This document shows positions 46,975 to 60,800 of a DNA stretch of 64,000 nucleotides, one piece after another. Made by a program: the position numbers and the translations under genes. The stretch covers positions 353,354-417,353 of the forward strand of contig QKWP01000108.1 in assembly GCA_003550325.1 (NCBI GenBank), given 5' to 3'. The notes below the pieces were generated by a model that searched no databases, had not been told where the DNA came from, and saw only the letters and a list, made by a program, of their open reading frames with translations. Within the stretch, counting starts at the first letter, position 1. Each line of letters begins with the position of its first letter. This stretch comes from Gigaspora rosea. Taxonomy: Eukaryota > Glomeromycota > Glomeromycetes > Diversisporales > Gigasporaceae.

Positions 46975-47510
46975 TTGTGAAAACCTTTGACGATTTCTGA
47001 AGTCATAAATATAATTGAATATGAGCGAATATAAGCAAATATAATAGTTTATTTTTTTTTGTTGTGTTTTTTTTGTTATTTTTTTCAGTTTCATTTTTTG
47101 CTTTTTGTTTGTTTTTTTTTATAGCACTTTTTAGGAAGTTGTGAATATAAGCGAATATAAACGAATATGATAGTTAAACAGAAGAAGAGAAATAATAGCT
47201 AACTACAGGGTAAGAAAAATAAGTGTATAGAGCTAGTATTATACGACGAAGTGTGAAAGTAGTTTAAAATATTACTATTTTTTCATTTTCGTTTTTTTTA
47301 GTTTTATTTTTTTTGGCATTTTTTTTATTTTAGAAAGTAGTAAATATGAACGAATATTAGCAAATATAAGCGAATATTATAGTTAAAACAAAGAAGAAAA
47401 GAAATAATAGCTAACTGCAGGGTAAGAAAAATAAGCATATAGAGCTAGCATTATGCAATGAAGTGCGAAAGGGTTCAAAATATTACTATTTTTTTCGGTT
47501 TGTTTTTTTC
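46975..47510 (+). repeat. ~210-bp tandem array with exon-like units on the plus strand
   Basis: Two and a half units contain GAATATAAGCGAATATAA strings, AGAAATAATAGCTAACT, then CAGGGTAAGAAAAATAAG and TAGAGCTAGYATTAT. Each is preceded by a long T-rich tract ending TTTTATAG or TTTTATTTTAG. The tract plus the CAGGGTAAG string imitate acceptor and donor sites. The cores have frequent stops. Confidence 0.5.
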
Positions 47511-47751
47511 ATTATTTTTTTGAGTTTAGTTTTTTTGTTTTTATTTTTTTTTGTTATTTTTTTCATTTTTTCGTAAAAAATGTATAATAATATATAATAA
47601 AATATATAATATTAATTAAAATATATTTTTAATTAAATATAATGTATAATAATAATAATAAATAAAAAATATAAAATTTATATTGAATTGCAAAACCTTG
47701 TAAAAATATGCGAAAACATGCAAAAATCCGTAAAACGTTTAAAAATAAGTA

Positions 47752-47991
47752 CCGTAAAGTACCGAATATAAGCAACCCCCTAAGCCACCCATTTTAGCCA
47801 AATTTTTTCAAAGAGTTGCTTAAATTCGGGACTTTAAAATATTCAATTTTATTGGTCAATATACCTTATATATAAATGTCCAATAAAGTTTATAATAAAT
47901 TTTATATATGTTTAGCAGGGGTTGCTTATTTTATTTTCTTAGTATTTTAATCTCAAAATGAGGGGGGTTGCTTATATTCGGGACTTTACAG
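47752..47991. mobile_element. pogo-like MITE, 240 bp, TA duplication
   Basis: Ends CCGTAAAGTACCGAATATAA and the complement of CTGTAAAGTCCCGAATATAA are flanked by TA at 47750-47751 and 47992-47993. GCAACCCCC follows the end on each side. Confidence 0.75.
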
Positions 47992-48185
47992 TATACAGTA
48001 TAATAGTATTGTTATTCCTGATTTTTAATTTGATCTCTATCGATTATTACCAATTATTATCGATTACTATCTTAATCGATAGTCCTCGTCAGGGGGGATT
48101 TAAATCGATTACTATCCAATAATGATAAAAATCGATAGTAATCCCCGTGCAAATTTTGGTGATGAACTACAAGTTACTCTTGTTA

Positions 48186-48366
48186 TAGTGAACTCTCGAT
48201 ATAGTAATGACTAATTAAAATCTCGATATAGTGAAGTTGGACCCAAAGCCAGTCTATATAAAATTCTCTCGATATAGTGAATTTACTAATAAACTCTCGA
48301 TATAGTGAATTTTTTAAAAATTTTTATTAATGGAACCGACCACTTCACTATAACGAGTTTGACTTG
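48186..48366. repeat. CTCTCGATATAGTGAA repeat/palindrome
   Basis: AACTCTCGATATAGTGAA or a close variant occurs four to five times and ends in TTCACTATAACGAG in the opposite orientation. A diverged copy is at 20285-20435. Confidence 0.65.
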
Positions 48367-48468
48367 TATAACTAGTTGGTAATTTTCTACAATGCACAAA
48401 GCAGACTGCTTTTAATAAGCAGTTCAAGTTGCAGCTATTTTCATAATTCTGAAGTGGAATCAAATGAA

Positions 48469-48705
48469 CCCAGGTTGGTTCATTTGAACCCAAAGTGGGG
48501 CAAATGAACCCAGCTTGAGTTCATTTGTACCCAAAGTAGAATCAAAAGAACCCAGCTTGGGTTCATTTGAACCTGAAGTAGGATCAAAAAACCTGACTTG
48601 AGTTTATTTGAACCTGAGTGGGTCAAATGAACCAGCTTGGGCTTGTTTGAACCTGAAGTGGGGTCAAATGAATCCAGCTTGGGATTATTTGAACCTGTGA
48701 TGGAC
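48469..48705. repeat. 41-bp minisatellite, six units
   Basis: Units of about 38-43 bp of the type CCAGCTTGGGTTCATTTGAA plus CCTGAAGTGGGGTCAAATGA. The minus-strand ORF over it is periodic and is a repeat artefact. Confidence 0.85.
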
Positions 48706-50540
48706 CTGAAATTATCATTAAATTCACTATTACACAGAATATGATTCTTTGTGTAACTGTTAATTTGTTGATCCTTATTTTCATGCTTTAATCTCAAGTA
48801 TCTCAAGTACTACTGAACCAATTTGATGATCTAACTGCTCTACAACTTTGACTAAAGGATCAAAGAACATTTACATAGTAAAATAATTGATCACCTATAG
48901 TCAGTTATTTAGCCAGTATGACCGACCACACTTAGCCAGTTATATGCCTATAGTTGATAATAACTGACCAAAATCGACCAAACCCATTCTTATTCCAGTG
49001 ACCACAGTATGTGGTTAAAATGAAATAATTTGTATTGAAATTATCATTTTTCCATCATAAGTTATTATAAAAAAATTTATTAAGCTTACTCGCTATTCAG
49101 TGATAATAATGTATGCCTAAGTTTGAGTTAGTTTGCAATGGAATTGTTTTGGTTTCTATCATAAGTTACTGTGAATTATTTATTATAGAGCTTGCTATTT
49201 TGGTGACCACATAATTGGTTGAGTTTGCATTGAAATTAATGTGATTTCTATGTGAGCTACTGAAAATTCTGTTATAGAAGTTATTCACTATTTTGATCAC
49301 CACAAAATGTGGTTTAGGTGAGTTAATTTAACATAGAATTATTATAATCTCTATCGCGAGTATTACTATAAAATTTTGTTATGGACTTAGTACTATTTCA
49401 GTAATTTCTATCGTTAGATGTAAAAAATTCTTTTGCAAAACCTATTATTCTTTGATACAAAGCATGCTATTCACTAATATATGTATCTATATCTCAGTTA
49501 ATAATATCAAAGATATGCAGAATGCGTAACGCACGAATATTGATTTTTAAAATCATAAATAAATAATTAAGTTTCGATATTATCTAAAAGTCATGGTTAA
49601 GATGTAACTTGGGACGTTTCTGTACTCTTAATTCGTATTGCCTTGATTTTCACGATACTGTAAATTTTTACTATAAAGTATGGCATATATTTAGTAAACA
49701 CGATCGATTTTTTTAAGAATACATCCAATTATAGAAGCATAGCTATAATCAGGAATGATCTGAGTAGATCGTTAATATAATAAAATAATCATGTGCTTTT
49801 TAATACATAAGTACATAAGTTTACGTAGAGTGCATATATTTAAGTATAAATCAAAAGTCTATCTTAGTAGATACAACCCGAATACGATAAAAAATTTTGG
49901 GGGCATGTGCAGAACGATGATAATTCGCGTGCACAATTCATATAACGCACATAATATAAAATTTTTGACGAAAATTCTTTCCATATTAGTCTAAAAGGAA
50001 ATGTTGCTGATCACGAGTACGATCGCAACCAATAAATAAAATGCCTAACATAAACTTTATTGGAAATGATCTGCTGCATGCCAACAAAGAAAGATAAGAG
50101 AGATTAATATAATTGGTGCGTACACAGACTGCAGATTATTCATGGGACCTGATTGTGCATTCAAATTGACTAAACATTTTATGCAGCCATAATGAACATA
50201 AGAGATTTATTGTGTAAAAATCCTCTAAATGCGACAGCATCAAAATATTCTAGACCAAGTATAAATTAGTAATATCATATGCAACCAAGAGAAAAGGGTT
50301 GTATTTGTCGCAAATTTAGTTTATCTTACTATATTATTATTTTACTAAGCTAATGAATAATTGTTAAGCTAACAATATTAATATTTCATAAAATTTATCA
50401 TATGTTTTTCGTGGTACAATGGGATTTCATGCATATTAAAATACGCCATTACAAAGATTTTCGAAACCGTCAATCTTTACCAAAATTAGATAATATATAG
50501 ATTAATTGTAGTAGTAAAATCTTCGAGGGTTGTAAAAAAT
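48706..50540. other. AT-rich region with diverged ~110-bp repeats, no gene
   Basis: From about 49000 to 49450 three to four units recur with phrases GTTTGCAATGGAATT, TTTCTATCATAAGTTACTG, TTATAGAGCTTGCTATTTTG and GACCACA. The remainder is unique AT-rich DNA; ORFs such as 49791-49994 show no motif. Confidence 0.45.
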
Positions 50541-50856
50541 GGGAGCAGGTCAAAATCCCGACAAACAGAATCCCGACAGGTCATAATCCCGACAAAAAAA
50601 TCCCGACAATAAAAATCTCGAAAATCCCGACAACAAAAAAATCATTAAATTTATTTAAGTTAGGTTAGGGTTAGGTAAGTGCCTAGGATAGGGTTAGGGT
50701 GAGCGCCTGGGCTAGGGTTTGGTTTAGTTGATTTTATAGTAAAGTTGCTCCAGGAAAGCTTTTTTTGATTGTCGGGATTTTTGATTGTCGGGATTTTTTT
50801 GTCGGGATTATTATGACCTGTCGGGATTTTGTTTGTCGGGATTTTGACCCAAACCC
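50541..50856. mobile_element. Mutator-like MITE, 9-bp duplication
   Basis: Inverted ends containing GGTCAAAATCCCGACAAAC, then GACAGGTCATAATCCCGAC, on both sides are flanked by GTAAAAAAT at 50532-50540 and 50857-50865. The centre holds TTAGGGTTAGGGTGAGCG. The 9-bp duplication fits a Mutator-like origin. Two minus-strand ORFs here are fortuitous. Confidence 0.75.
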
Positions 50857-50865
50857 GTAAAAAAT

Positions 50866-53591
50866 ATACTTCCTTATATAGTGAAATTTGCCGGGTTGCT
50901 TCAAATTTGCCGGGGTTACACAAAAAATCATGGTTAAAATATTTCTAAAACAGGTAATTACTCAGTGTTGTGTTTGTGTTTACTTATAATCTGTTACACA
51001 AAAAATTTGCCACGTTATCATATGATAAATGATTTGAGAAAATTTCCTTAGAAACTTATGAATATATTAGACCCAGAATATTATAAGGTTACCATTAAAA
51101 GGTAAGATTTTTGCAAATGAAACAAAATTAAAAATATTTATAATAAGAATTATTTAATAGTTTAGACTAACTAAAAGTCAATTTTTTTTTGGATTTGATC
51201 ATTTTAGCTTTAGAAACTTGTTGAATACATAAAAACATTATAAGTTTTTGCTCAGAACATTCACCTATTCAATAGTTCTCGTAGAAAAACAACGAGTAGA
51301 TTTATCTTGACCTTTAACAATTTCCGTTCTTTATTTTGCACGATGATAACACAAAGCTTTCTAGTCAGATAATTCCATTCTTAAAAATGTAAATAGACCA
51401 TACAATGATTGGTACATGATAACTTTAGCCGATGCTACCATCTGGTTTAAGAAAGGATTAGGTTAATAGATACTTGGATAGATCAAGGATGGTAAACAGA
51501 TATAAGTTACGGATAATAAATACAGTCTAACCTCGATATAATCACTGGGTTGGTGATCAAGGTTTAATGTAACTAAAGTGATACGTAGTGCTTATATAAA
51601 AATATTTTTTATAATATATTGGTAAACCAAACAATTCAGTTTTTTATAATTAGTGACTATATCAAATGTGACTATATCGAGGTAAGACTGCATGTGTATA
51701 TGAATAGACGAAATTGTTAATAAAATTAGTTGACGAGTTTAAATGGGAAATAATTAATTATCAATAAAGGAATAAGCGCGTGGGCAGTAATTATAATTCA
51801 GAGAGTCTTTATTATAAAGGATGGATCGCTCAGATAGAATCTGAAGAAATACAAACAAGGCGAATATATTGGTCATTTATACATGTTGGCTAACCAGAAT
51901 CGTTCTTTCTCACTTTTTTAAAGCCCACCTTCCTGAAATGCTATTCCTCTGACTCCATAACTCTGATATCCCTTTTTCCCGACAAGACAATTTCGGGTTC
52001 TTAACTGACAAATTAGTTCACCAACAGTTTATTTCATCGACTATCATTTCATGAATAAAAAACTTGTCGGTGAAATAAACTTGCCGAACTTTGTGAAATG
52101 GCATTTCAGAAAAATGGACATCAGGAAGTTAGCCTGTAACCAACTAGAATTTCCTGAAACATTCAAGGGTAAACATCCTTCCACCATTATTAATACTCAT
52201 TCCCTCAACATCAATTAAAATTTTCCCGCATCACTATCTGATTAAGACTTTACACCCGAAACATTAATCTTTAAGTTGCCTTTACTAACTCTTCATCAAG
52301 ATAGCAGATCATCGAAAATAAGTGAAAGCCCGATTGTTGACAATGATTAATATTGTTCATAAATCGAATTAATTCACCTTATGCGTTCTCAGTTGATCTT
52401 AGTATAGAAATTTTTTATAGTAATAAAGTAGAAGAATAAATAAGGGAAGGGTATAACTATAGATAGTAATAAGTAATAACTGTAAATGGTAATAATGTAG
52501 GGTGTGTATAATGGTACAAATTAGGAAAGGGACGAACGATAAAACGAAAATGAGAGACGGTTAAAAAGGGTTAAGGGAGATCGAAAATAGGACAATCAGA
52601 TCATGATAGTGCAGGAGTAGTAAGGAGATTTTTAGAAAATGAAATTTTTAGGGTAACACAGGGCTTGAGCTTAGTTTGCGCTCATATTTTTTTCATATTT
52701 TTGAGCTAATTACTATTTGAAACAGTTTCAGGCTCAGGCTCGACAAAATTCCGTCCCGGGTTTGGACCTCCTAAAAAAGCCAAAATAGCCCGATAACTCT
52801 AGTAACAATCCATTGCAGTAAAGTATATAAGTATCGTATTTATGGTTAATAAATATAGCAAATAGTCATATGAGAGCATTTTTCTAAACAGGTTTATTTT
52901 GCATAATAAACCTGCTGCTCACCCACTTATCTGTGCGCGAATAAAATAGACCTAATGAAATATTAAGTACTACATTATATACTGATTATGTACTATACAA
53001 AATATACGTCTGAGTGTACTATAATTTTTTATTTTTGTATAATGTCCGTATTAACACATAGTATTCTACTAAATTAATTACTATATACCCATTTTTAATT
53101 ATTCACGCACATGTTTTTAACTTGACATTTGCTAGTATACTTGTACGTAGCATAGCAGGCTTTCATTGTAATTGGCTGTTTTTGCCGATCATTCTATCAC
53201 AATTTTATTGATAATCGAAATTGTTCGCAATATTCATTTATATTAAAATAATTAATAGTTAAATATATATATATTTTTTTTGTTTTTTTTTTTTTATGAC
53301 CCCTTCTATGGGGGACGCCGGGAGGCGTAATTTAAATATTTAAATTTAATTAGTATGAATAAATGCATAACTACGAAATCTCAGTAATTCAAACCCAAGA
53401 CATTATCAAGATTTTATTGAAAAAAATACTACGATACGAATTATAAAAAATAAAAAAAATAAATAAATAAAGTTCCTCATAAAAATAAATAAAAAAGCAT
53501 AAACTACCATAATAAGGCAATAAAAAATTAATTATATATAATATCAGTTAATTATGATAATATAAACGAAATTTAACCTTAATTCAAAATA
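50866..53591. other. intergenic with small repeats
   Basis: Besides the MITE at 51523-51690, a decayed palindrome at about 51998-52145 (TTCACCAACAGTTTATTTCA, then TTGTCGGTGAAATAAACTTG) belongs loosely to the CACTGACA family. A GC-rich string at 53300-53335 (GGGGGACGCCGGGAGGCG) stands out. No gene. Confidence 0.4.
51523..51690. mobile_element. pogo/Tigger-like MITE (168 bp)
   Basis: Ends CAGTCTAACCTCGATATAAT and the complement of CAGTCTTACCTCGATATAGT. TA precedes the left end, and CA (a one-base change from TA) follows the right end. Confidence 0.7.
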
Positions 53592-55328
53592 CAGTTAGAC
53601 CTAAGAGCACTCTCTCGAAATGCACAGCTTCTCTAAATACATTCTTATTTTCTGGCCCAATCGTATTCCTGACCTTCAGAAGTGCACTTTTTTTCTTTTA
53701 TTCTCTGATGCCTGTTGATAAGATTTTAGTTCCTATTGGGGATGTTAATCAGTCCAATTGGACCGATGGTCTTTCGGTCCATCCAGGGATCGGATCTTCC
53801 GGTTCTTTTTAGGATTGACTGAAGGATCAGCGGTCTTGGCATTAAAAATTATTATAAGCGAACCCTTTTATTTGTTATAGTGCATATCAACAAGTTTTTT
53901 TTATCGAATAATTATTAATTTTTATGGATCACAAAGTTGATTGATAAGGCGTTCATGTGTATTTTTATAAAATACTAGTCAATTAAGAGTCCTGGTTGCA
54001 TGTGGTTAAAGTACTGATTATAGACCGGTAAAACCATCGTCATCATACAAAATGAAGAATGACACTTTTATCCGGTAGATCACCGGCCATAAACGGGCCC
54101 GAAGGATCTTCTTATCACCGAGGAGTATTTACCTCTTCTTCCTTAGGTGCACTTACTATTTTGAAGTGTTGACTATATCAACTAGTCGACTTTAGTTGAT
54201 AATTATATCAACTAATTAAAGCGATTTTTTCGAAGATCGCTACTACCATGTGGGTTTCATATTCATGCGATAATTTTATTAGTGCAACCAAGAAAAATAT
54301 GGGAAAGTTGGTAATGAAACAAATAATCGTCATGCAATATGGTATCTCCGGAATATGTAACAGTTTGATCGACAAAATTAAGAAAAAAATTCTACTTTAA
54401 AGTTTTGTCTATGAAACTCTAATAAGGTCTCTAACTCTTTCCAATCTAACACTAGTTAATATGGGCCAATATTAATCAATTTGTCGTAGCCTGTCACACA
54501 TTCCGGTCATGATAAAGAGGACATTTGCATGCAGACATTATTTCTAATATTAGAATATGATGAAAAGCATTGCGCGCATGTGGCACATTGTTAATTGATG
54601 CATCTAGCCAATCATGCTAGATATCAAACTTTACTGAATAATTTTTTATTGCGTACATACATTAGTGCAATTGATGTATGAGCCAAGACGGATATACTCG
54701 CCGTCATCAGTTGAATTCACGATGCGTAATATCTAGCGGTGGTCTCACACAATACATGTTTGGTATGAAATTTAAATTGTCGCAAACTGCAGGATTCTAA
54801 ACGGGTGAGGGGGTACGGGTGTGAGTCATAGCTCCTGTGAATAGTTGGTGTTGATATGCACAAGTATTTGTTCTCTTCTTATATTCGCCTCTAACAATGA
54901 AACCATTATTAATAAATCCATATATGATCAAAATAGGGAGTTTGTTGCAGCTTAAATAAAATATACATATCTATGTATAAAGCTATTTGAATTATAAATT
55001 AATTAAAATGGTTTGTAATGATTGGGTTACCTTTTGGCCGTGTCTTGAACATATGATCAATTAGTTGTACTTTATACGAATTTTGCAAAATTCTAATTAT
55101 ACTTGAGCATCTTCTAAATCTCTTGTATAAATTTTGATCATACGTGGAAGGAGATTTATAAGCTAGGGTGGAATACCTTGGTATGATTAAAAATCACAAT
55201 TTAACTATATTAATATTGGTTCATCTGATCAAATCCTAACGGATCCTATTCGGTCCTGGACTGTGATCCGATCCGATCTTTTAAAAGAATGGCAGTCCTT
55301 ATAGCGTACATTTAGAAAGGTCTGACTG
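53592..55328. mobile_element. longer pogo-like element (1.74 kb), decayed interior
   Basis: CAGTTAGACCTAAGAGCAC at the left and AAAGGTCTGACTG at the right are inverted ends flanked by TA at 53590-53591 and 55329-55330. The interior includes an inner inverted pair of GGACCGATGGTC/GGTCCATCC type near 53750 and GATCCTATTCGGTCCTGGAC near 55240, probably a nested element. No transposase frame longer than 60 codons survives. Confidence 0.55.
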
Positions 55329-55330
55329 TA

Positions 55331-57809
55331 ACCTAGACGTGTCACTACGTTTTAATTTATAAAGTTCACAAGCTCATGTTTAATTGCTTTGTCTAATAAC
55401 CTATTATACTGGCGTATTTAGGATAATAAATAAATTATAAATAAGATAGATTAGCGATATAAACTTTTTGAAAATAACGTTATTTATCAAGTTTAATAGA
55501 TTACAAATTTTAAATTTATGCCTGTTTGCCAAATTTAAACACCCAAATTATAAACTTCCCAATTACCTCGTGGTTTACCTAATTGGTTCATCGGTATAAA
55601 AAATAAAGTTTGAATTTTGTCTTACCTTCACCGTATTCGTATTTGTGGCACCGGATGACAGAAAATCGTTACTTTAATAAGATATGATGAGATGATCTTC
55701 CAATCATCATAAAGCCCGCTATGCTTTGTACTTACAGGTACGTACGTTGTGAAAAGGTAAATTGTGGCTTAAAATAGATTTTTCTAAATAATGTGGATCG
55801 GATGAATAATCACTTGGACAGATTCAGTGGATTTGGCGTATTTATTGAAAAAACATTATTGAACCTTACAAATCTTTCTAATTTAAATTAAAATAGTCCA
55901 TAAGTTCAATCTATAAACTTATTGTACTTAGTGAGCTTATCTGTTATTGCATTTATCGAATCTATTGAACTTAATAAATTTGGTTAATTTGCGAACATAG
56001 TCAATTTAGTGAACTTAATAATTAGCGGCTTTAGTGAATATATTCATAATGTATTCATCAATAGCATAGAAACTATAAATACGATTCTTTCTACATCTCA
56101 AATGAAGTGGAACCCAGAACGGGGGCAGAGTTCAATTATCGGGTTATACAAAGTATTTCGTTCTGATACCCTCTAATAAATAGAACTCATATAAAGTGAT
56201 TTAATACCATGACTTTGATATAGACCCTCATAACATAATCTAGAGCTTTATTGACACTAGTAAGTCTTTCACGCCTTTTTCGTGACTTGCCACTACTAGG
56301 AATTAGTTGATAGTATAGTGTTTTTAGATAGTACTAGTGTTGGTTGGTATTCGTTCGACCTAAATTTCTCAATTCCGGCCCATGCCAGCTCTTCACAACG
56401 TTACAGTACATATCGATAAACCTTATATGAAATGCATGCAGATAGGTCTTTGAAATCGCCTTGCAATTCATGTAAATATGAAATTTTATGGGGTATGTTT
56501 GTTTAGTTCTTTACTGGCAAGGTTTAGACCGGGCTAGTTTAAAAATAAAGTCCGACCCAACCCGTACTTACAGGCTGTTTTTTTTTTAACAGACCGGGCT
56601 CGAGCTTTGCTTCGGTTAATGCACGCCCGGCCCGACCCTGCCCATTCCGCTCCCTAAATAATAACTTTTTACAGTATTATAAAACAATTAATTACATTGT
56701 TTTTGAATATTTATTATCAAATAAACTTTATTTTCATATATTAATGTTTTCCGAAGACTAAATTTCATTTAATTAGCTTACAAATCATTTATTTTTTTTA
56801 GTAAGTCAACTATTTTGGTTATATAATATCTGATATGGTTTTTTAATTATATAATTTACGTAGAATTGTTATCACAAAGTAAGTTACCTCTATGTTTGGA
56901 ATTCCTTGAAAATAACGATCTTCTATTTGTAAGGTTAAACTTAAAAGTATAAACAAAACTGTAAATGATTAACAAATTAGAAAAAAGTAATTCAATTGAT
57001 GTTACACGATCAAATTTAGTAATATAGAATAAGCATATACAATGGTTTATAGAAGGAAATTTGAAAGCTTAGAGAATTTTAAACCATGTACATACGTACG
57101 TACTGCAGACTTAAATGAATAAGTCTACGTACTGTAGTATACACATATCAGATACTCACGTATGTACGTATGAAATCATCTAAACATCATGTTCAGAAGT
57201 ATGTGCACACGTACATATTCAATTCCTAGATTTATACAGATTGTTTGCATGTTGGTTTCATTATTTCTGCAAATTAAACTCTGGAGGAATATAGTTAACA
57301 TTTATCTGAAGAAAGGACCAATTGAAATATTAATTTTTATATAATCAGAATCTAGAATTGATAAGTTTAGGATTTGGAGGATTTCGTCTTTTTTTACTCA
57401 CATTATCTAAGCCAATAAAATTACATCATCATATTACTTAAACTTAAATCATACAATTACGTTACTCTAGAACAAGATTTATGATAAACAACGTAAATTA
57501 AATACTATTTTGGAATATAAGCCATTATAAGTCACTTAATTTAGTAAACACCCTTAAATTAGGTTATTCAAGACTTACATGTGCATAATGCTGTAACTGA
57601 TCATCCTATTTATAATTTCAATTGTTTGTTTTCGATTGACTGATATGTGTGATATGTGTGATAATAAAAATTGAATTAATTTTATAATAAATACTCAATG
57701 TACATGAAAAAAATTGTAGAAGGTTTTTGACGTTCGTTAAATGTTATGATAATAGTTGCATAAAATAAATTTAAAGAAAAAAACCTTTCATAAATTTATT
57801 CAAAAAAAA
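55331..57809. other. intergenic upstream of the transporter, no gene
   Basis: AT-rich. At 56520-56650 a GC-richer block (GACCGGGCT, CCCGGCCCGACCCTGCCCA) looks like part of a GGGCCGGGC-type foldback repeat. GTACGTACG palindromes occur at 57093 and 57160. No coding signal. Confidence 0.4.
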
Positions 57810-60800
57810 ATGTCGAATATAGAAAAACACGAAAATAATTCACATGAACTAGTAAATACAGACCATAAGACTTTAGAGAGAAGAATTGTTAGGAAATGTG
57901 ATATTTACGTGTTACGTATGTTTTAAATCTATTTTTAATGCTTTATATAATTAATTTCTTATCAATACGTAACGTCAGTTTGTATTTTCTTACCAAAATT
58001 TTGAAATTAATATCTTAAATAGCGTTATTATCTATAGCATACCTCTTAAGTGTCATTGATCTAGATAACGTAGGAAATGCTACCGTAGCAGGATACGATT
58101 ACCTGTACCTTAACACCACTCCTTTAGCTTTTACTTTCTCCGTATCAGCACATTTCTTCGGTTATATGATATTCGAAATCCCTTCGAGCTTGGTAACCAA
58201 TATTTTAGGGTTCCATGTTTGGTTGCCAATCCTAATGGTGGGTTGGTCAATATCGTCTGCGACTCAAGCTGCATGTACAAATGTGACTCAGTTAGGCATC
58301 GTTAGATTTCTCCTAGGTTAATATCATATTAAAGTTGTGGCATACCGGTACCCTAATTAACCATAAGATTAAATGTAACATGAAATCAAAACGATAAACT
58401 GCAATGCTTTAATTTAGAGTTCAGAATCATGAAATTTTTTCATCCAAAATTTTAGGTTCGATTCACGTCACATCTTGTGTTTTATGAATTAATTAAGGGT
58501 AGCGCTACATGCCTAAACGTTTTTTTTAACATCATTACATTTTCAAAATAAATGCTGCCAAGGAAAAATGAGACTTTGGCTTTTCAAGTTTATCATTTTT
58601 TTTATTTATCAAAACTCAACTCACGGAAGCCCAAGTGCCCAAGTCTCATTTTCAGTTGACAGCACTCACATGGCGTACCATAGCTAGGGATGGTTAGGTT
58701 GATTTAGGTTCGATTTTTGGTTCGTAACCTTTAGGTTCCATTACAAAAACCTAAGAACCTGGCTTTTAAAAAGTTCCAAAACTTAGTTCCAAACCTGGTT
58801 CCCGAACCTGGTTCCTGACCCTGGTTCTTGAACCTGTTCCTGACCCTGGTTCTTGAACCTGGCTCCCGAACCTGGTTCCTGAACCTGGTTCCAAAACCTG
58901 ATTTCAGAACCTGGTTCTAAAGCCTGGCTCTAGAACCTAATCAGATATACTCATTGCATTAGAAATTGAATTTAAGAACCTAAGAACCTAAGGACCTACG
59001 TAAGAACCTAAGAACCTAAGGACCTACGTAAGACCTAAGAACCTAAGGACCTACGTAAGAACCTGATAACCTAAGAACCTACCATGAACCTAAATAACCT
59101 ACCACGAACCTAAGAACCTAGGTTCCAAAATTGGGATCTGGTTTTTAAAAAACAGGTTCTAAAACCAGGTTCTTAGGTTCCGAACCTAGGAACTTTACCA
59201 TCCCTAACCATAGCGATGGGATAAAAAATTTGCGGTTCTGATTAACTAACAATGATACCCTAATGTTCGTCTAACAACATTATGCTATCTTTATACAAAT
59301 TTGTGTTCTTATAAATTCTCTCTCTCTCTTTTTTTTTTTTTTTTGACTTTATTTTTTTTATTTCGGATTGTACGCAACACATTGAGAGATCGAATAACAA
59401 TCACGGGACCGCAAAATTTCTTCTCCATAGCTATGTTACTCCTCACATGAAATTTGTTGCCATTCATAAAAATTATAATGCGAAAGATTTGTTTAATAAA
59501 CAAAATTTCGAATACGATAGATTTTTTAAAAATTATCGTAATCGTTACGATTTCATGCTACAAGTTCCTGAATTCGGTCGTGTATAACGACATATCACTA
59601 TTTCGGTAAATTATAAAACATATATTAATACATTGTATTTTTTTGTTAATTGATTAATACAGGAGCGTTTCAAGCAGGGGTACAACCATCCATAGTAACA
59701 TATATTAGTTTATTTTATGCAAAAAAAGAATTAGCCCTAAGGTATTCCATCCTTTTGACTTTACTCACCCTTGGTGGTGCTCTTAGCGGGTTCGCTGTAA
59801 GTTTTTTTTTAATTCTAATTCAATTGAGGTCGCATTAAATAATTTCACTAATTCTTTATGATATTTATTAACTTGTTTAGTCATATTTCATAGTTCAAAT
59901 ATCTGGAACTTCATTAAGTGGTTTCCAATGGTTATTTATAATTGAAAGCATTCCAACAATTCTTATGGCCGTAATTATTGCTTTATTTATGACTCATGGT
60001 CCTGGAAATGCTCGTTTCTTCACTCCCGAAGAACGTGAATTCGAAATTGAACGTCTAAAATCTGAGGGCAGTGCTAATAAAATCGACAGTAACCTCGCCA
60101 AATCTCAAGTGAAACTTGCCTTTATTGACTTTTTAACTTATAGTTACTTAATAATATTTTTAATTACTGGAATTCCATTCTATGCTCTTAATTTCTATCT
60201 TCCAACTTTAGTTAGTCAACTTGGTTATAATAATATACAAGCTCAATTAATGGTTATACCACCACTTGTTATTTCAACTGTATTTATGATCGTCTGTTCC
60301 TGGTATTCTGATAAGTATCAGATAAAAGCTAACTTAGCATTGGTTAGCTATTCATTATCCATTATTTCATTGGCGGGAATGCTAGTAACACGAGCCGATA
60401 ATCCTAATTTATATAATTTAAGATATTTTTTGGTGATTGTTTTGGCATGTGGAGTGTATAGTGTGGTGCCGATAGCGTTTAGTTGGTTCACCTGTAATAT
60501 TCGTTAGTAGTTTTTTTTAAGGTGTAATATATGCTTATTCTGTTAATATTTACTAATATCATCTAATTTTAATATTCTTAAATTTTTTTTAAAAAAGCTG
60601 GTCAATATAAGCGCAGTACGATGACCGCAATAATCTTAACTGCTAATCAAATTGGAGGTATTGTCGGGCTTATAATATTTCCTGCTACTGATGCTCCATC
60701 ATTTTATATGGGAAACATAGTATGCTTAGCTTCAGTGATTCTTGCATCTATTTTAACTTTTGGACTGAAATTTTATTTTGAATTAACAAATAAGAAACGT

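Noticed and set aside
48480-48806. 108-codon minus-strand ORF
   Set aside because: It is a translation of the 41-bp minisatellite.
59309-59503. Minus-strand 64-codon ORF
   Set aside because: It lies inside transporter intron 2, ends in a lysine/arginine run from a CTCTCTTTTTT tract, and has no motif.
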